A stretch of 64,000 nucleotides of DNA, from contig CAKMRJ010005412.1 in assembly GCA_928212115.1 (NCBI GenBank), forward strand, positions 256,334,765-256,398,764, given 5' to 3'. This DNA is from Lactuca virosa. Taxonomy: Eukaryota; Streptophyta; Magnoliopsida; Asterales; Asteraceae. The notes under the pieces are model-generated. The model saw only the letters and a list, made by a program, of their open reading frames with translations, was not told where the DNA came from and did not search any database. Positions 35,342-47,864 of the stretch are shown here, piece after piece; the first letter of the stretch is position 1; the number at the start of each line of letters is the position of its first letter. A program made the position numbers and the translations under genes.

Positions 35342-37507
35342 TCTGAAGTTATTAAACCAATTCTTACTCATGCTTATTTGAAAGAATTGGTTATTAATAT
35401 CAAAGATTTAGCTGTAGATGAGAAAAAGAGACTTCAAAACAACATATATGCTAAAAGATATCTTCGATTTTGTCTTCCACCATATACATTCAGACTTGTT
35501 ATTTCAATGGATATTGCACATGATATATGGAAGAGACTGAAAGAATTGTACTCATGAGAGGAAGATCAAACTCATTCAGTTCAAAAAACTCTTCTCTCAG
35601 AGTTTGGATCTTTCAAACAGAAGTTAGATGAAACTCTTGATCAAGTTACTAACATATTTAATCTTCTGTTGAGTAGAATGTTAAAATACAAGTTAAAGAG
35701 GGAATATATTGAGCAGAAAGTGACTTTCATGAATAGATTAAGATTAGAATGGAAATCGACCGTTTATATTGTTAAAGCTCATGAAAAATTCAAAAATTAA
35801 TCTCTAGCTCGATTGATTGGTATTCTTAAATCGCATGAAACTGAGGTCATGAGTGAAGTGAAGCCAATTTCCAATGCAGATTCTCTAGCGTTTATTGCAA
35901 AATAAGAAAATGCAAAAGGAAATAAATCTAAAGTGTTTACTAAAGATTTTGATTCAGATGTTACTGATGATGAGTGAACCAGTGAGGAGAAGGCTTTGAT
36001 GGTTATCAATCCTAAATTTTTTTAAGAAGAACTTCTCAAACTTCAAAAACAACAATTCTGGAAGAAATGATGGTGGAAATAATTTCAAAGGTAGTAATCA
36101 AAGTTCTGAGAAAACAAAAAATGAAGGATACAAGGTGTATAAAAAAGAAGATGAGAAGAAAGAAAAAAAGTTGGTTGGAGATTCAAGATTTGATTGTAAC
36201 TATTGCAACGACAAAAACCATTTCACAAAAGAATGCATGTTAAGGAAACAAAATGATAAGAAAGAAAAAGAAAAAGATGAAGCCTATTATGTCCAAAAGA
36301 TTGCAGATATTCGCAAGTTGAAGCTCACTGTAAAAGCGTTGATAGTTGAAGAGGATGACAACGAAAATGCAAATATAGAGGTATGGTCAACGGGTCCAGA
36401 AGATAATGAAGTTCGTAGACCAAGACATGGAGCCTACTACTTTATGAACAAGGTGGATGATGCAAGCAATGGAAGGTGTTTTATGGTTCAGAGTGTGAGC
36501 TCCGGAAGTCAAGAGTATTTCACAAATGATGGTGCGAGTCCGTACATGTGGATGTCTACAAAAACAGTCAGAGAGCATGTGAAAGCTAGTGAGAAGGTAA
36601 TCGAGAAGGTACACTCTATCCTTATATCTTTAGATATTCCTATTTTTCGTTATGATTATGAACTAACTGATTTAAGAAATATAGTTTTAGATTTTAGTGA
36701 AAGATTAAAATGGAATCGCATACGAGTTTCTAATCTTGATGATGATCTTAGCATGATTACCTTTAGAAATGAGGAAAAAAGAATAAGGATTGAGGAATTG
36801 AAAGTTGAACTAGATAGAGTTAGGGACAATGTTATTCTGTTAAAACAACATAATAGAATTGTAATGAAACAAAGAAACATATTCTTTTCAAATAGCTCGT
36901 TGCCTATATAATAACATCTCACAACTTTATTTGAATTGTGGTATTACAAAAGAGATGCATAGAAAGATGTTGCCCTACTTAGAATTTAAAGAAGAGGAAT
37001 AGATGATGAGTGTTACAAATGTGAATCTTTAGTCTCATATGATGAGTATTTGAGTGATTCATATAGGATGGGACTAGAGAGGATTAAGGAATTTCTAAAA
37101 TCAAAAGAAAACAAATCCATGATATAAGATATGTTGACAGAAGAAGAGAAAAAAAAAATCAAACAAAATTCAATTGATAAATATAACTTGTTGTGCAAGA
37201 AATTGAATTCAGGAACAAATCATGATTCTACGATTGATTCTGAATTTGATGAAAGCGAAATGAGTGAAATATCAGTTGAGGATAAAATTGATGGTTCTTC
37301 TTTTGTGAAACCGGTTGTTGAACTAAAAAGAAAACTAATTTTTGAAGACTCAATTGAATTTGAGCAATTTGTTGATAGTGGAAGAATTAAAATTTTGAAA
37401 GAAAAGGTGGTTGTCTTTCCTAAAGTCCAATGCACACCAAATCAAGTATTTGTTACGAAAGGACTGGATAAATTGGACACTAATGACTTGACATCTGTAT
37501 TGAAAAC
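35342..37507 (+). pseudogene. SIRE-like copia J gag (UBN2, zinc knuckle, coiled coil), cut by gypsy F
   Basis: The first part (35342-36010), with several stops, reads EVIKPILTHAYLKELVINIK, AHDIWKRLKELYS and LLSEFGSFKQKLDETLDQVT, the UBN2 capsid domain. 36135-36911 has the knuckle CNYCNDKNHFTKEC and then a long acidic/basic region ending in a likely coiled coil (EEKRIRIEELKVELDRVRDN). 37131 onward is an acidic Glu/Ser-rich linker. It ends at 37507, where an LTR begins. The large gag with a long post-knuckle region fits the SIRE/Maximus-like group. No pol remains in this window. Confidence 0.75.
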
Positions 37508-39375
37508 TGTAACATCCCGATGATAAGGTACTTCTAATTTCAACCCTATAATTTAATTATGTTGCATATTGGTCCCTAAGTTCAAGAAAGTATGCAAAAG
37601 GAGCCTTAGTGGCATTTTTGTAATTTGGCCTCAGGGGAGTGCGCCATGCGTACGTGTGTATTCTGAGCGTACTAGGGTGCGACCTAGTACACTGGGCGTA
37701 CACGCTGTATGTTGGGCATACTTTCCATATTTGGAAACCCTAATTTTTAGGGTTTAGCTCATACATAAACACCCTTATGGCTTCATTCCCCTCACCTCAG
37801 CAACCTCCATCCCTCTTGAGACATTTTGCAACCCTAGTTCCCCTTGAGAAGCTATTTCAACCTAAGAGTGTGTGTGTTTTGTGCTTAGAAGAAGAAGGAA
37901 GGAAGCCAAGCTCATCTTGAAAGAGCGAAGTATTTTGGATCTGGAGTTTCTACATCATTTGCAACCTTTCTAAGGTATAAAGCTTGAAACTTTACCCCTC
38001 TAGCATATAGATCTAGATTTGGATGTCTTTATGGAGTTTTGGTCCTAAATATGTTAAATCTTGAACATGACATGTTCTTGATCATTAAGCTATCCTTTCA
38101 GACCCTAGGAGGGGTCTTAAGTCATAAAATTGGGTTCCAAATGGTTAGTTTTGCTTCACGCATCATTTAGAAGGTATTAATGGAATAAGACCTTGAGTTA
38201 AGCACTTATTAGGCATGCTAAGTCATAAAGTTGGAGACTTTATGACTACTAAGAGTATTTTATCCATGGATTTGAATTATGGATGTAAGAGCTTTAGCCA
38301 TTAAGCTCTTAATGAATTTTTGTACTTCTGAGAGTACGCCCCGCATACTCGGAGTACGCCCTACGTATGAGGTCAACCACCCCGATGGTGGTCAACATGC
38401 GAGGTTGCGTGTACGCCAAACATACCTTCGGAGTACGCCCCATGTACGCACCCTGAGTTGATTTGGTTGGGTTGAATCAATTGACATAGTTGGGTTGACC
38501 ACATTGTCTTGACCAAGTTTGACCATGAGGGTATTTTGGGTATTTTAGGATTTTGATGGAAATTGGTCATTTGGTGGGAATAGGTGTCGGTTAGAGAGCT
38601 GAGATTCGGAGTCGAGACCTCATCAGCTTTTGCCCAGTTTGCGAGGTGAGTTTTCCTCATTGTACTCGTGGGTCGAAGGCACCAAGGTCGGCCCTTCAGA
38701 TTTGATATCCTATTATGTATGCTATTGTGATGTAGTGATCTGTTAGATCGGTATCCTGGTATATAGGATGATGTTATGCTTAGTGATCTGTTGATATGTC
38801 TGACTATCTGTAGACTGTTATATGATTATATGTTATATGTACACATATTTGGTCGGTGGCTGAGGCTTTACTGCTTTGTGCGTAAGCAAACATGCCAGGG
38901 GCATACCAACCCGATGGTTGAATGGGCATGAGGGTATTCCACCCCGAGGATGACAGGACCCGTTGTAGAATGGCATTCCAACCCGATGTTTGATGGGCAT
39001 GGGGTATTCCAACCCAATGGTTTATTGGACCCATAGTGTATTGGCATTCCAACCCGATGGTTGAGGGGCATGGGGTATTCCAACCCGATGGTTGATTGGA
39101 CCGGACATGTTGTTATTGTGTTTGTTATCTGTTTATGTGTTGGTACTTTGGGGGATCTCACTAAGCTTTGGCTTACAGTTTTGGGTTATGTTTCAGGTAC
39201 TTCAGATGACCGTGGGAAGGCGAAGGCGTGACCGTACACATCCTCATGTTTTGAATTATGATTTTGGGAGACTCTGATGTTGAAAATGTTTTGAAAACTA
39301 TGATTGTAAACAATTTGTGAATTTGGTTGGTTTTAAAAAGTTTAAATTTCTTGTGGTTTTTTTATGGGTGTTACA
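37508..39375 (+). repeat. 5' LTR of gypsy F, GTACGC motif subfamily
   Basis: 1868 bp, from TGTAACATCC to GGGTGTTACA. Palindromic words of the GTACGC/GCGTAC type cluster at 37640-37725 and 38330-38455. A telo-box inverted pair (37735-37755) separates the first cluster from the TATA-like CATACATAAAC (about 37760). Tandem units with GGCATTCCAACCCGATGGTT occur at 38885-39110. U5 near 39196 (CAGGTACTTCAGATGACCG) is shared with the LTRs at 16006, 41708 and 62072. Confidence 0.9.
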
Positions 39376-39378
39376 AAT

Positions 39379-39390
39379 TGGTATCAGAGT
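39379..39390 (+). other. primer binding site of gypsy F (tRNA-Met)
   Basis: TGGTATCAGAGT three bases after the LTR, matching the tRNA-Met 3' end for 11 bases. Confidence 0.9.
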
Positions 39391-40162
39391 CTTGGTTTGA
39401 GTGAATTAAAGGAACACTCGCTTGAATCCAGTCTCAAACTAAGGAAAAATATTTTAAAAAAATGATTTTCGAATTGTTTTCAAAATAATCAAAGAGGATG
39501 CGATGTGTACGATCAACTAGAGCCAGTAAGTAGACCCCAAATTACCACACTACTATTTGACACTGTGATATATTAGAACAACATGCTAGTGATAGGCTAG
39601 GAATCTTCAGGAATTGCATGATAAAATTGTCTGATTATATGATGCCTGATAGCCTAGGGTTCTTCATTAGGAATTGACATCATTACTTTAGTTGCTTTGT
39701 GTCTGCATCATAGTTGTACATAACTAAGATTCTATAGCCTAAGAATGTTTGGTTTGGCCTTATTTCCTGTTCTTGTTTGATGAAGGGCTTAGGGTAGGAT
39801 CAGGTATTCAATTGTCTACAAGGTCTAGTGTTATGTATGATTACCATACACGAGTGTTGCAGGGTTGGTGGAAGTTTCATGGATGAGTTGTGTGGGGTTA
39901 ACCGGCCAGTTTCGTGATGATTAGCCTTCCTCTAGGGAGTGAGGATTGAGTGTGTGCATATTTTAGTGTGTATTGTTATGGGTGTTATGATGATCCTTGA
40001 GACAATTACGGGTAGGTGTGGAAGGTAGTATGGGCCCGTACTACTAGAAGCACATGACGCATACGCGTAACAGGGAAGTCATAACCCCTAGGGCTTTGTT
40101 GGGAGTGGGTTTCCCTGGTATGATATGCGTTTTATTTGATATCTCCCTGGTTTATTTTCAGT
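39391..40162 (+). other. leader of gypsy F
   Basis: No ORF supported. The block GGTAGTATGGGCCCGTACTA (about 40025) has an inverted counterpart in element E at about 57465, which supports common ancestry of the two leaders. Confidence 0.7.
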
Positions 40163-41707
40163 ATGGTGATAACGCGACGTTTCGAGGTAGGATCCGAATC
40201 AGGATCAGGGACAGGTGGCCAAAATGGGCCAGCTGTGTCCAAGGACAGGATTAGGGAGATCCTCCAGGAGGAGGTTGTTGCTCACTTTCGAGCACAGTTT
40301 CCAAAGATGTTTGGGTCTATAAAGACCGCCATAGTGGAGTATTTTGATGAGCGTTATGCTGCATTGTTTGAGGCTGCTGGTGCTACAGCCACCATAGCCG
40401 TTGCGGTTGCTGGGATTAGGGATGAGAGTGGTTCCAAACCCGGACCGATAGACTCGGACCCGGAAAACCCAGGAACCGGTTAACGGGTTTTGTAGGACCG
40501 GAAATCGGACCGGTATATAAGAACTGGTTCCGGTTTGGTTCCGAGTAAAGTGGGTCTAGAACCGGAAAACCCAGAAACATTAAAGTGGGTTGGGTGGAAC
40601 CGGTTAAAGTGGGTCTAGAACCGGAAAACCCGTAAAATCTGGAATTTTTTGGTAATTAGTTAGTGGTTGAACTTTTGAAAATTTTCAACTTTGATATCCT
40701 AACTTTGGGGGACTGTAAGTCATTGAATATTAAACCAAAAATGATAAAATTACATTCTAAAATAATGTACAAACTCTAAACTACACGTTGCAAAAAACCT
40801 CATGATAATCCGACTTCAAACGAATTAGATATGTATTTTTAAAATTTTACAAAATATAAAAATAAAGCTGAAAAATAGAAAATTCACAGTTTTGATATCC
40901 CGACTTTAGGGGACTATAAATAAATAAATATGAATCCAAAAATGACAAAATTATAGTCTAAAATCATGTACAAACTCTAAACTACACGTTTCAAAAAACC
41001 TCATGATAATCCGACTTCAAACAAAGTAGATATGCATTTTTAAAATTTCACAAAATATAAAAATAAAGCTGAAAAACAGAAAATTCACAGCTTTGATATC
41101 CCGAATTTGGAAGACTATAAGTCAATGAATATCTAGTCTAAAATCATGTACAAACTATAGACTACACTTTGTAAAAAACCACATGCTATTCCGACTTCAA
41201 ACGAATTAGTTATGCATGTTTTAAAACGTTCACATAATACAAAAAAAAATCTGTAAAACATAAAATGTCTAGCTTTGATATCCCGACTTTGAGGGACAGT
41301 AAGTCAATGAATACTAACTCAAAAATGACAAAATTATAGTCTAAAGTCATCTACAAACTATGAACTACACTCTGGAAAAAACCTCATGTCAATCCGACTT
41401 CTAACGAATGAGATATGCATGTTTTAAACTTTTCATAGAAACCGGTTTCGGCCCCTAAAACCGGTTCCGGTTCTTAAACCCGGTTTACCCGGGCCCGAAG
41501 GATCCAAAACCCGGATAAAGCCATGTTTTAAACTTGTGATCCAGACCGGTTCTATATATTCCAATTCTAACGGTTCCGGTTCGCTTTTTCGGTTCTAAAT
41601 CTCATCCATAGATGGGATTGGTGCTGGGAGAGCTTTTCAGTATCGGGACTTCAACAATACGAAGCCCCTGACTTTTGATGGAATTCAGGACCCGATCATA
41701 ACCATGA
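40163..41707 (+). pseudogene. gypsy F gag N-terminus split by hAT element
   Basis: ATG at 40163, preceded by a splice-acceptor-like TTATTTTCAG. The frame gives the N-terminus ITRRFEVGSESGSGTGGQNG then RIREILQEEVVAHFRAQFPK and ALFEAAGATATIAVAVAG up to 40416. After the inserted hAT element it resumes at about 41619 with GAGRAFQYRDFNNTKPLTF, the start of the gypsy capsid domain, and stops at 41707 where the next LTR begins. Only about 115 residues of gag remain. Confidence 0.8.
40417..41610. mobile_element. non-autonomous hAT-like element
   Basis: 1194 bp from TAGGGATGAGAG to the complement of TATGGATGAGATT, flanked by an 8-base near-duplication, GCTGGGAT (40409-40416) and GATGGGAT (41611-41618). 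Subterminal regions are packed with ACCGGTTC/GAACCGG words, as in hAT elements, where the transposase binds such repeats. The middle (40680-41455) has four tandem units of about 190 bp sharing TTTGATATCCCGA and AATCCGACTTC. No transposase ORF. Confidence 0.83.
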
Positions 41708-41988
41708 TGTAACATCCATAAAACTCATGAAAATTTTAAACTTTTACAACCATCCCACAAATCATCATTGTTTACAATTTAGTTTTCCAAAACATGTTTA
41801 ATATCAGAGTTTTCCCAAAATCATAAATCAAAACACGAGGAGGTGCACGATCACGCATTCGCCTTCCCGCGATCATATGAGGTACCTGAAACATAACCCA
41901 AAAATGTAAGCCATAAGCTTAGTGAGTTCCCCCAAAATACCAACACAACACATAATCATAACAATAACAACAAACATCATGTATACAG
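41708..41988 (-). repeat. truncated LTR of the CTCGTCGAG subfamily
   Basis: Starts TGTAACATCCATAAAACTC and follows the first about 290 bases of the solo LTR at 16006 (including GGAGGTGCACGATCA and CTTCCCGCGATCA). It stops at 41988, where the LTR of element E begins. It is the U5 end of a minus-strand LTR; its other part is not seen. Confidence 0.8.
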
Positions 41989-43651
41989 TGTAACACTCTA
42001 AATTTCAAAACAAAATTTTCATTTTTAAAACCACATAAAACGCAGTCTCACATTTCCCAAAAACCCAAATGTATAAGTTGTTCAAAACACAAGACAACAA
42101 AATGTTTGATAATATCCCAGAATCCTCAAAACAACATAATCTCAAGCTGGTGTGTACAATTAAGTCGACGCCTTCCCACGATCCTGAGAGGTACCTGAAA
42201 CACATTTCACACAACACTGTAAGCACAAAGCTTAGTGAGTTTCTCCAAAATACCTCACACAAATAATTAGCCTCTCATGGCTATATCTCGATAACGACCC
42301 TCCGTCAATGTCTCTCAGTGAAGACCTTTCGGTCTCACAACTCTTGTTGGACCCTCCGGTCCTAACTCAATAAGGAACAAAATAATATACATCATATATC
42401 ACAAAGACAAATGCATGATATTAAATAACTCAGTATAAACATATAAGACACCCCGGTCGCATATTATTACCACTCAGGTAAGTATAGTGAGAAGACTCAC
42501 CTCGTACGTAAGCAAGTAGGTCTCTTACTCAACGATCGGTCTAGACTCCGCCTACATATCATAATCATCTCTAATTAACACTTTGTAACAAAAACTCCAA
42601 CGTTTTTAGGCTAACCTCTTTTCTAACTCTCGGAAAGGGTGAAAGACCATTTACCCCCCCCCCATGGTCTCCATAATCCATGTCTTGACCAAACCCTAAA
42701 AGTCAAAGGAAGTCAACACTCGAGTCAACAGTCCATGTTGACCCAACTCGTCGAGTGCATCTATGCGACTCGTCGAGTTCCTTTGTTTCTTCTGAAAAAT
42801 CAGGAAATCCAATCTCAACTCGCCGAGTTCGTAACGCGTCCAAACTATTGGGGAAAACCCTAACCAACTCGTCGAGTCCTTTCAGTCCATTCTCTCATTC
42901 AGACGTTTTAAGCAGAACTAAGGCCCCATACTCTAGATCTAGCCTTCTAAGGCTGAAGTATCACGCAAAGCTGCAAGCCTTACGTCAATACATGGCATCT
43001 AGGGCTCAAAATGCCAAAACAAAGCTCTATAGAGGGTTTAATGCATGAAAGTTGGCCAATAGCTTGATAAAGCTTGAATCTTTAGGCCCAAGGGACATCA
43101 TATTGTCTAGATCTGAAGTCTCATCTTCAAGGCATGCTCAAACAACTAAAGGACTTAAAGAAAAGATGGAAATTGCCCTAAACTCCCTAGTGAAGAGATC
43201 TAACAAACAAATGGTCAAGGTGATAGCTTTTTACCTCCAAATGGCAGCTAACACTGAAAGAATACTGGATCCAAGGCCTCCTTCTCGTTTCAAGCCTTTT
43301 GCTCCTCCAACTCCTTCAAAGAATGCACCAAATCACACACTTTTAGCCTCTCTCTCTCTCTCACAGATGATACCAGATCCTTTAGGGTTTCTCTCAGGGT
43401 GCTAAAGTGATCAGGGAGGCGGAATAAAGGGCTTAATGTTCTTTAAATAGGGTGCAAACCGTAAAAATTAAGATTTTCACACTCAGCTCCTACTCGTCGA
43501 GTTGGGGTCCTCCAACTCATCGAGTAGGCCCCATAAATCACGTAGCTATCTCCATCTCTACTCGGCGAGTTGGGGCCTCCAACTCATTGATTTTCCCTGA
43601 CAAAATGAATATAATTAAATAAATATTATACCCGGGAGTCGGGATGTTACA
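41989..43651 (-). repeat. 3' LTR of gypsy E
   Basis: 1663 bp, TGTAACACTC to GGATGTTACA. CTCGTCGAG-type words at 42735-42880 and 43492-43590, with TTTAAATA near 43442. Short GACCCTCCGGTC-like units near 42295-42370. On the minus strand a purine tract AGTGGGGAAGAAT ends at 43652, right where this LTR would start in a minus-strand element. Confidence 0.85.
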
Positions 43652-43668
43652 ATTCTTCCCCACTAGAA

Positions 43669-43903
43669 TCAGACTTCGCCCTCGAAGTCATCATCTGGAA
43701 ACAACTCTGGGTACTGCTCACGCATCTCGGACTCCAGCTCCCAAGTCCAGTCGGATCCCTTCCGATGCTGCCACTGAACCTGAACGAAGGGCACCTCTTT
43801 ATTCCTCAAGACCTTCACCTTCTTATCCAAAATCGCCACCGGATTCTCAATGTAGTTCAGGCGATCATCAAACTGAATGTCCTCTAAAGGGACCACTGCC
43901 GTC
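43669..43903 (-). pseudogene. gypsy E pol C-terminus (chromodomain-like end)
   Basis: 75 codons open to the stop just before the LTR. VPLEDIQFDDRLNYIENPVA, VKVLRNKEVPFVQVQWQHRK and WTWELESEMREQYPELF match the tail of plant chromovirus pol after integrase, where a chromodomain-like fold is thought to guide integration. The upstream remainder is cut at 43903 by the LTR of copia A. Confidence 0.88.
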
Positions 43904-44321
43904 TGTAAGTCCCAAAAATTATATTAATGTATCAATCAGATCCACATGATGGTGCGGAATCCCAATCAAGCGGATGATGCAAGATCAAATGGAGAAGAAG
44001 AAGAAGAAGAAGAAGAAGAACTTGATGAATCTATGATGTATTGATGAATATTCAATGATGCTCCATACACATGAGATTCACACACACACACACACACACT
44101 CTTCTTATCTCTAGTTTTTCTCTCTACAATATGATTATGAATGAATGATTCTCTAAACTCCTCACCCGTACATCTATATATATGGACCGCAAACTCAAGG
44201 CCCAAACCCAATGCTAGACCGAAAACACATGGGTTTTCTTTCCAAGCTACAAATAAACCAAATATTATTTTCGGCCCAAGACTAAAAACAATAAATGCTT
44301 AGAAAAGCAAAGTATAAACCA
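43904..44321 (-). repeat. 3' LTR of copia A
   Basis: About 418 bp from TGTAAGTCCC to AAACCA, the latter end less certain. It includes a GAA repeat (43992-44021) and a CA repeat (44079-44099). TATATATA near 44172-44181 is the probable core promoter on the minus strand. It starts like the LTR of B (56094) but then differs. Confidence 0.72.
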
Positions 44322-44475
44322 TATTTTTGGGTTTTTGTTTTTATAATTTTTTTGTGTTTTTATTTCTCCCCCTAAATTTGTGCATGGGAAAAAAAAGAAA
44401 TAAAATGCGCAAATTTAAACTAGTAAAGTCTATCCTAAAAAAAGTAGTCTTCAAAACGGATCATTTTTAGAAAGC

Positions 44476-47400
44476 TCACAAGCACATCGGATCGAGCTTT
44501 TTTGAAAGGTTTGGTAAAAAATCCGCCACATTGTTATTAGTGTGGATCTGTTCTAAACAAATGAGCAAGCGCTCATAACAATCTCGAATAAAATGAACAT
44601 TGATGTCGATGTGCTTGGTTTTGGAGTGTTGGACTGCATTTTTAGCAATTTGGATAGCAGCATCATTGTCACAAAATATTGTAGTTTCAAGAAAATTCAA
44701 ACCATAATCGAGAAGTTGATACTGAATCCAGATGACTTGGAAGCAACAGGCAGAAGCAGCAACATATTCAGCCTCAGATGTTGATGTTGACACGGTTTGT
44801 TGTTTCTTGCACTGCCAAGACACCAACCGGTCTCCTAAAAATTGACACCCTCCCGATGTTGATTTCCTGTCAAGCTCACATCCTCCATAGTTACTTTCGG
44901 CAAATGAATATAAATCGAAATCGGGATTTTTAGGATACCAAAGACCCAATTTAGGGCTACCTTTAAGATACCTAAAAATCCTTTTGATAGCAATTAAATG
45001 AGAAAGTTTAGGATTAGCGTGATAACGCGCGCATTGACAGACAACAAACATGATGTCGGGTCTGCTGGCCGTAATCAGGGAACCAATCATCGAGCGGTAG
45101 TCTGTCTGATCAACAGGCTCCCCCTCTGGGTCGGGAGACAACAACGGTCTTTCAGCCATTGGAGTCAGTGCGATCTTTGAATCATGAAATCCAAACTTCT
45201 CCAGCATGTCTTCAACATATTTGCCTTGATGTAACAAGATTCTGGTTGAATCTTGTCGAACCTGAAGCCCTAAAAACATAGTTATTTCACCCAACGAACT
45301 CATCTTAAATATTTTCTTCATGACAGTCTCGAACTCTTTGCACAGCTTGGAACTTGTCGATCCGAAAATGATGCCGTCCACATAGATTTGTACAAGAATC
45401 AGGTCTGCACCCACATGCTTGATGAATAAGGTCTGATCGATCGTACCTCGAGTGTACCCATGCGCAAGCAAGTGCTCTATAAGAGTTGCATACCAAGTTC
45501 TGGGAGCTTGATGTAACCCATATAGAGCCTTGTCCAACTTGTAGACATGATTCGGAAACTTGGAATTGACAAACCCAGGAGGTTGATCAACATAAATTTC
45601 CTCCTTCACAGCGCCGTACAAGAAGGCGATCTTGACATCCATCTGATAAACAGTAAAGTTCATATATGCAAGGAATATATGGATGGCTTCCAAACGTACA
45701 ACCGGAGCATATACTTCTGTGTAGTCTAGACCCTCGATCTGCCTGAATCCACGAACGACCAATCTAGTCTTATTGCACACAATCACCCCGGAATCGTCTT
45801 GCTTATTTCTAAACACCCAGCGCGTGTCTAAATACTTCTTGCCCTTTGGTAACTCAACCAGCTTCCAAACACCCAGTTTTTCAAATTGATTTAGCTCTTC
45901 GTGTATCGCATTAACCCGGCTTGGTTCATTTAACGCCATTGCCAAATTTTTGGGCTCAATCTGAGAGATAAAGCAAGAATAGAGACATGTATTGACATCT
46001 CCACTCTGACTTCTCGTTTTAACGCCTTCTCCCAGTGGGCCGATGACATTTTCAATCGGATGATCGCATTGAATTCTTGTTGGGATTTCATGGCTGAAAT
46101 CATCGACTGAGACCGGAAGTGTGTTGATATTAAAGAATCTATCTTCACCTGAATCACTCACCTCATACAATCTAGGATCGTGAGAGGTACTCGCTACGTA
46201 TTCGTTTGAAATTGGTTTAGGAAAGAGAAGCTCCATGAACGACTGAGTAGCAACGGAAGTATCCCTTGACATGAATTCTCTTTCAGCAGGAGTAAGAGGA
46301 GTGGCTTAAACATCAGAACAAATTCCTTGACTTGGAGAACTTGAGGAAGTACTTGGATCAACTTCATCCACTCTAGGAGACGCAGGAGTCACCAGGGGTG
46401 GTTTGTACACAACATCTTCCTCTTCATCTTCAACAACTGTACTTGAGCGTGAGCAAGAACCTGAAACATTATCAGAATACACATTGAAAGATTTAAACAA
46501 TGATGCATAATCAAATAACCAGTCAGGTCCAACTCTCGCATCTGTCTCATTATCCTCCAGCCAACGCACGTCATAAGATTCCACAATTTTCTTGGTGGCT
46601 ATGTTGTATACACGGTAAGCAGTGCGTGCGGCGTATCCCACAAAATAGCAGTCATTGGCCTTTGCGTTGAACTTGGGGTTGGATTCAAGGTGAAGAAGGG
46701 TGCAAGGACATCCAAATATTCTGAAATGAGCAACCGATGGCTTGTGATTGTATAATATATCGTACAGGGTCTTCATCTGAGCTTTGTTGATCAGGACTCG
46801 ATTCTGAACGTAACAAGCCGTGTTGATTGCCTCAGCTCAGAAGAAGACCGGCAATTTGGAATCACAAAGCATCGTCCTTGCAGCGTCCATCAGAGTACGA
46901 TTTCTTCGTTCCGCAACACCATTTTGTTGTGGTGTCCGAACAGAAATGTACTGACGCAAGATTCCCTTTTCTGCACAGAAGTAATCCAGAACTGCATTCT
47001 TGAACTCTGTTCCATTATCAGTTCTAAGCGCCTTCACCTTTTCATTTGTCTGATTGTCAATCATCACAATGAACTTCTTGATCAAGTCAGCAATCCCACT
47101 ATTGTTCGATAGAAAGAAACCCCATGTGAAACGAGAGTAATCATCAATCACAACAAGACAATAAGAATTATTGTTGATGATGAGAACGTTGACTGGACCA
47201 AACAAATCCATATGCAACAGTTGAAGAACCTTGCTGATTAAATTGGCCATCTTTGGCAAATGTGGCTTGTGATGATGCTTGCCCTGAGCACACGCCACAC
47301 ACTTTTCAAAGGTTATGAAGTCCTTGACTGGAAGACCGTGCACAATCTCATTTTTAGCAAGGCAATTGAGGTTCTTGGCATTAGCATGGCCGAGACGACG

Positions 47401-47864
47401 GTGCCAAAGCATGACATTGTGTTCTGAGACTTTAGAGAAAAGACAGTTGACTTGTTCGGGAATGTTATGATTCATGTCAATAACATAGGCATTCCCTTCT
47501 CTTTCAGATCGAACCAAAATCCATTCTTCAGGTATGATGATTCCGGGCTTTAGAATGAGACACTCTTTATTCGTAAAATGAGTCGAGTAGCCTTTATCAC
47601 ATATCTGAGATACGCTCAACAGACTGTGTTTCAGCTCAGGAGCATAGTTAACGTTCTCAAAGCTAAGCACACCATTTGTCACTGTACCCTTTTGAGTGAT
47701 CTTTCCTCCTTCTCCTCCCGCAAAGGAAACAAACCCCCCGTTAAAATTCTGAATGTCTTGCAATTGGGAGATGTCTCCTGTCATGTGCCTGGAACAACCA
47801 CTATTGACATACCAAGGTCTGATGATATTCCTCCGTACCTGTTCCTGCACGATGTGTGGGATTA
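44476..47864 (-). pseudogene. copia A pol: protease, integrase, RT, RNase H (two stops, catalytic residues changed)
   Basis: One frame from about 47850 to the stop at 44476, broken by stops at 46837 (Trp to stop in the FFWAEA block) and 46306. Protease: WYVNSGCSRHMTGD, with the catalytic Asp changed to Asn. Integrase: WHRRLGH, CVACAQGKHH, HMDLFGPVNV, VVIDDYSRFTWGF and NGVAERRNRTL, so D,D,E look intact. RT: QMDVKIAFLYGAVKEEIYV and QIYVDGIIFGSTSSK, where YVDD has become YVDG. RNase H: STSGGCQFLGDRLVSWQCKK, STSEAEYVAASA, HIDINVHFIRD. The protein ends KKLDPMCL. Two enzymes therefore carry an active-site change besides the stops. Confidence 0.9.

Larger units (their letters stand above)
37508..41707 (+). 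mobile_element. Ty3/gypsy element F (5' part)
   Basis: LTR, primer binding site, about 780 bp leader and the start of gag, interrupted by a hAT-type element (40417-41610) and ending at 41707, where another LTR starts. The rest of F is not in the window. It cuts copia J at 37507. Confidence 0.85.
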
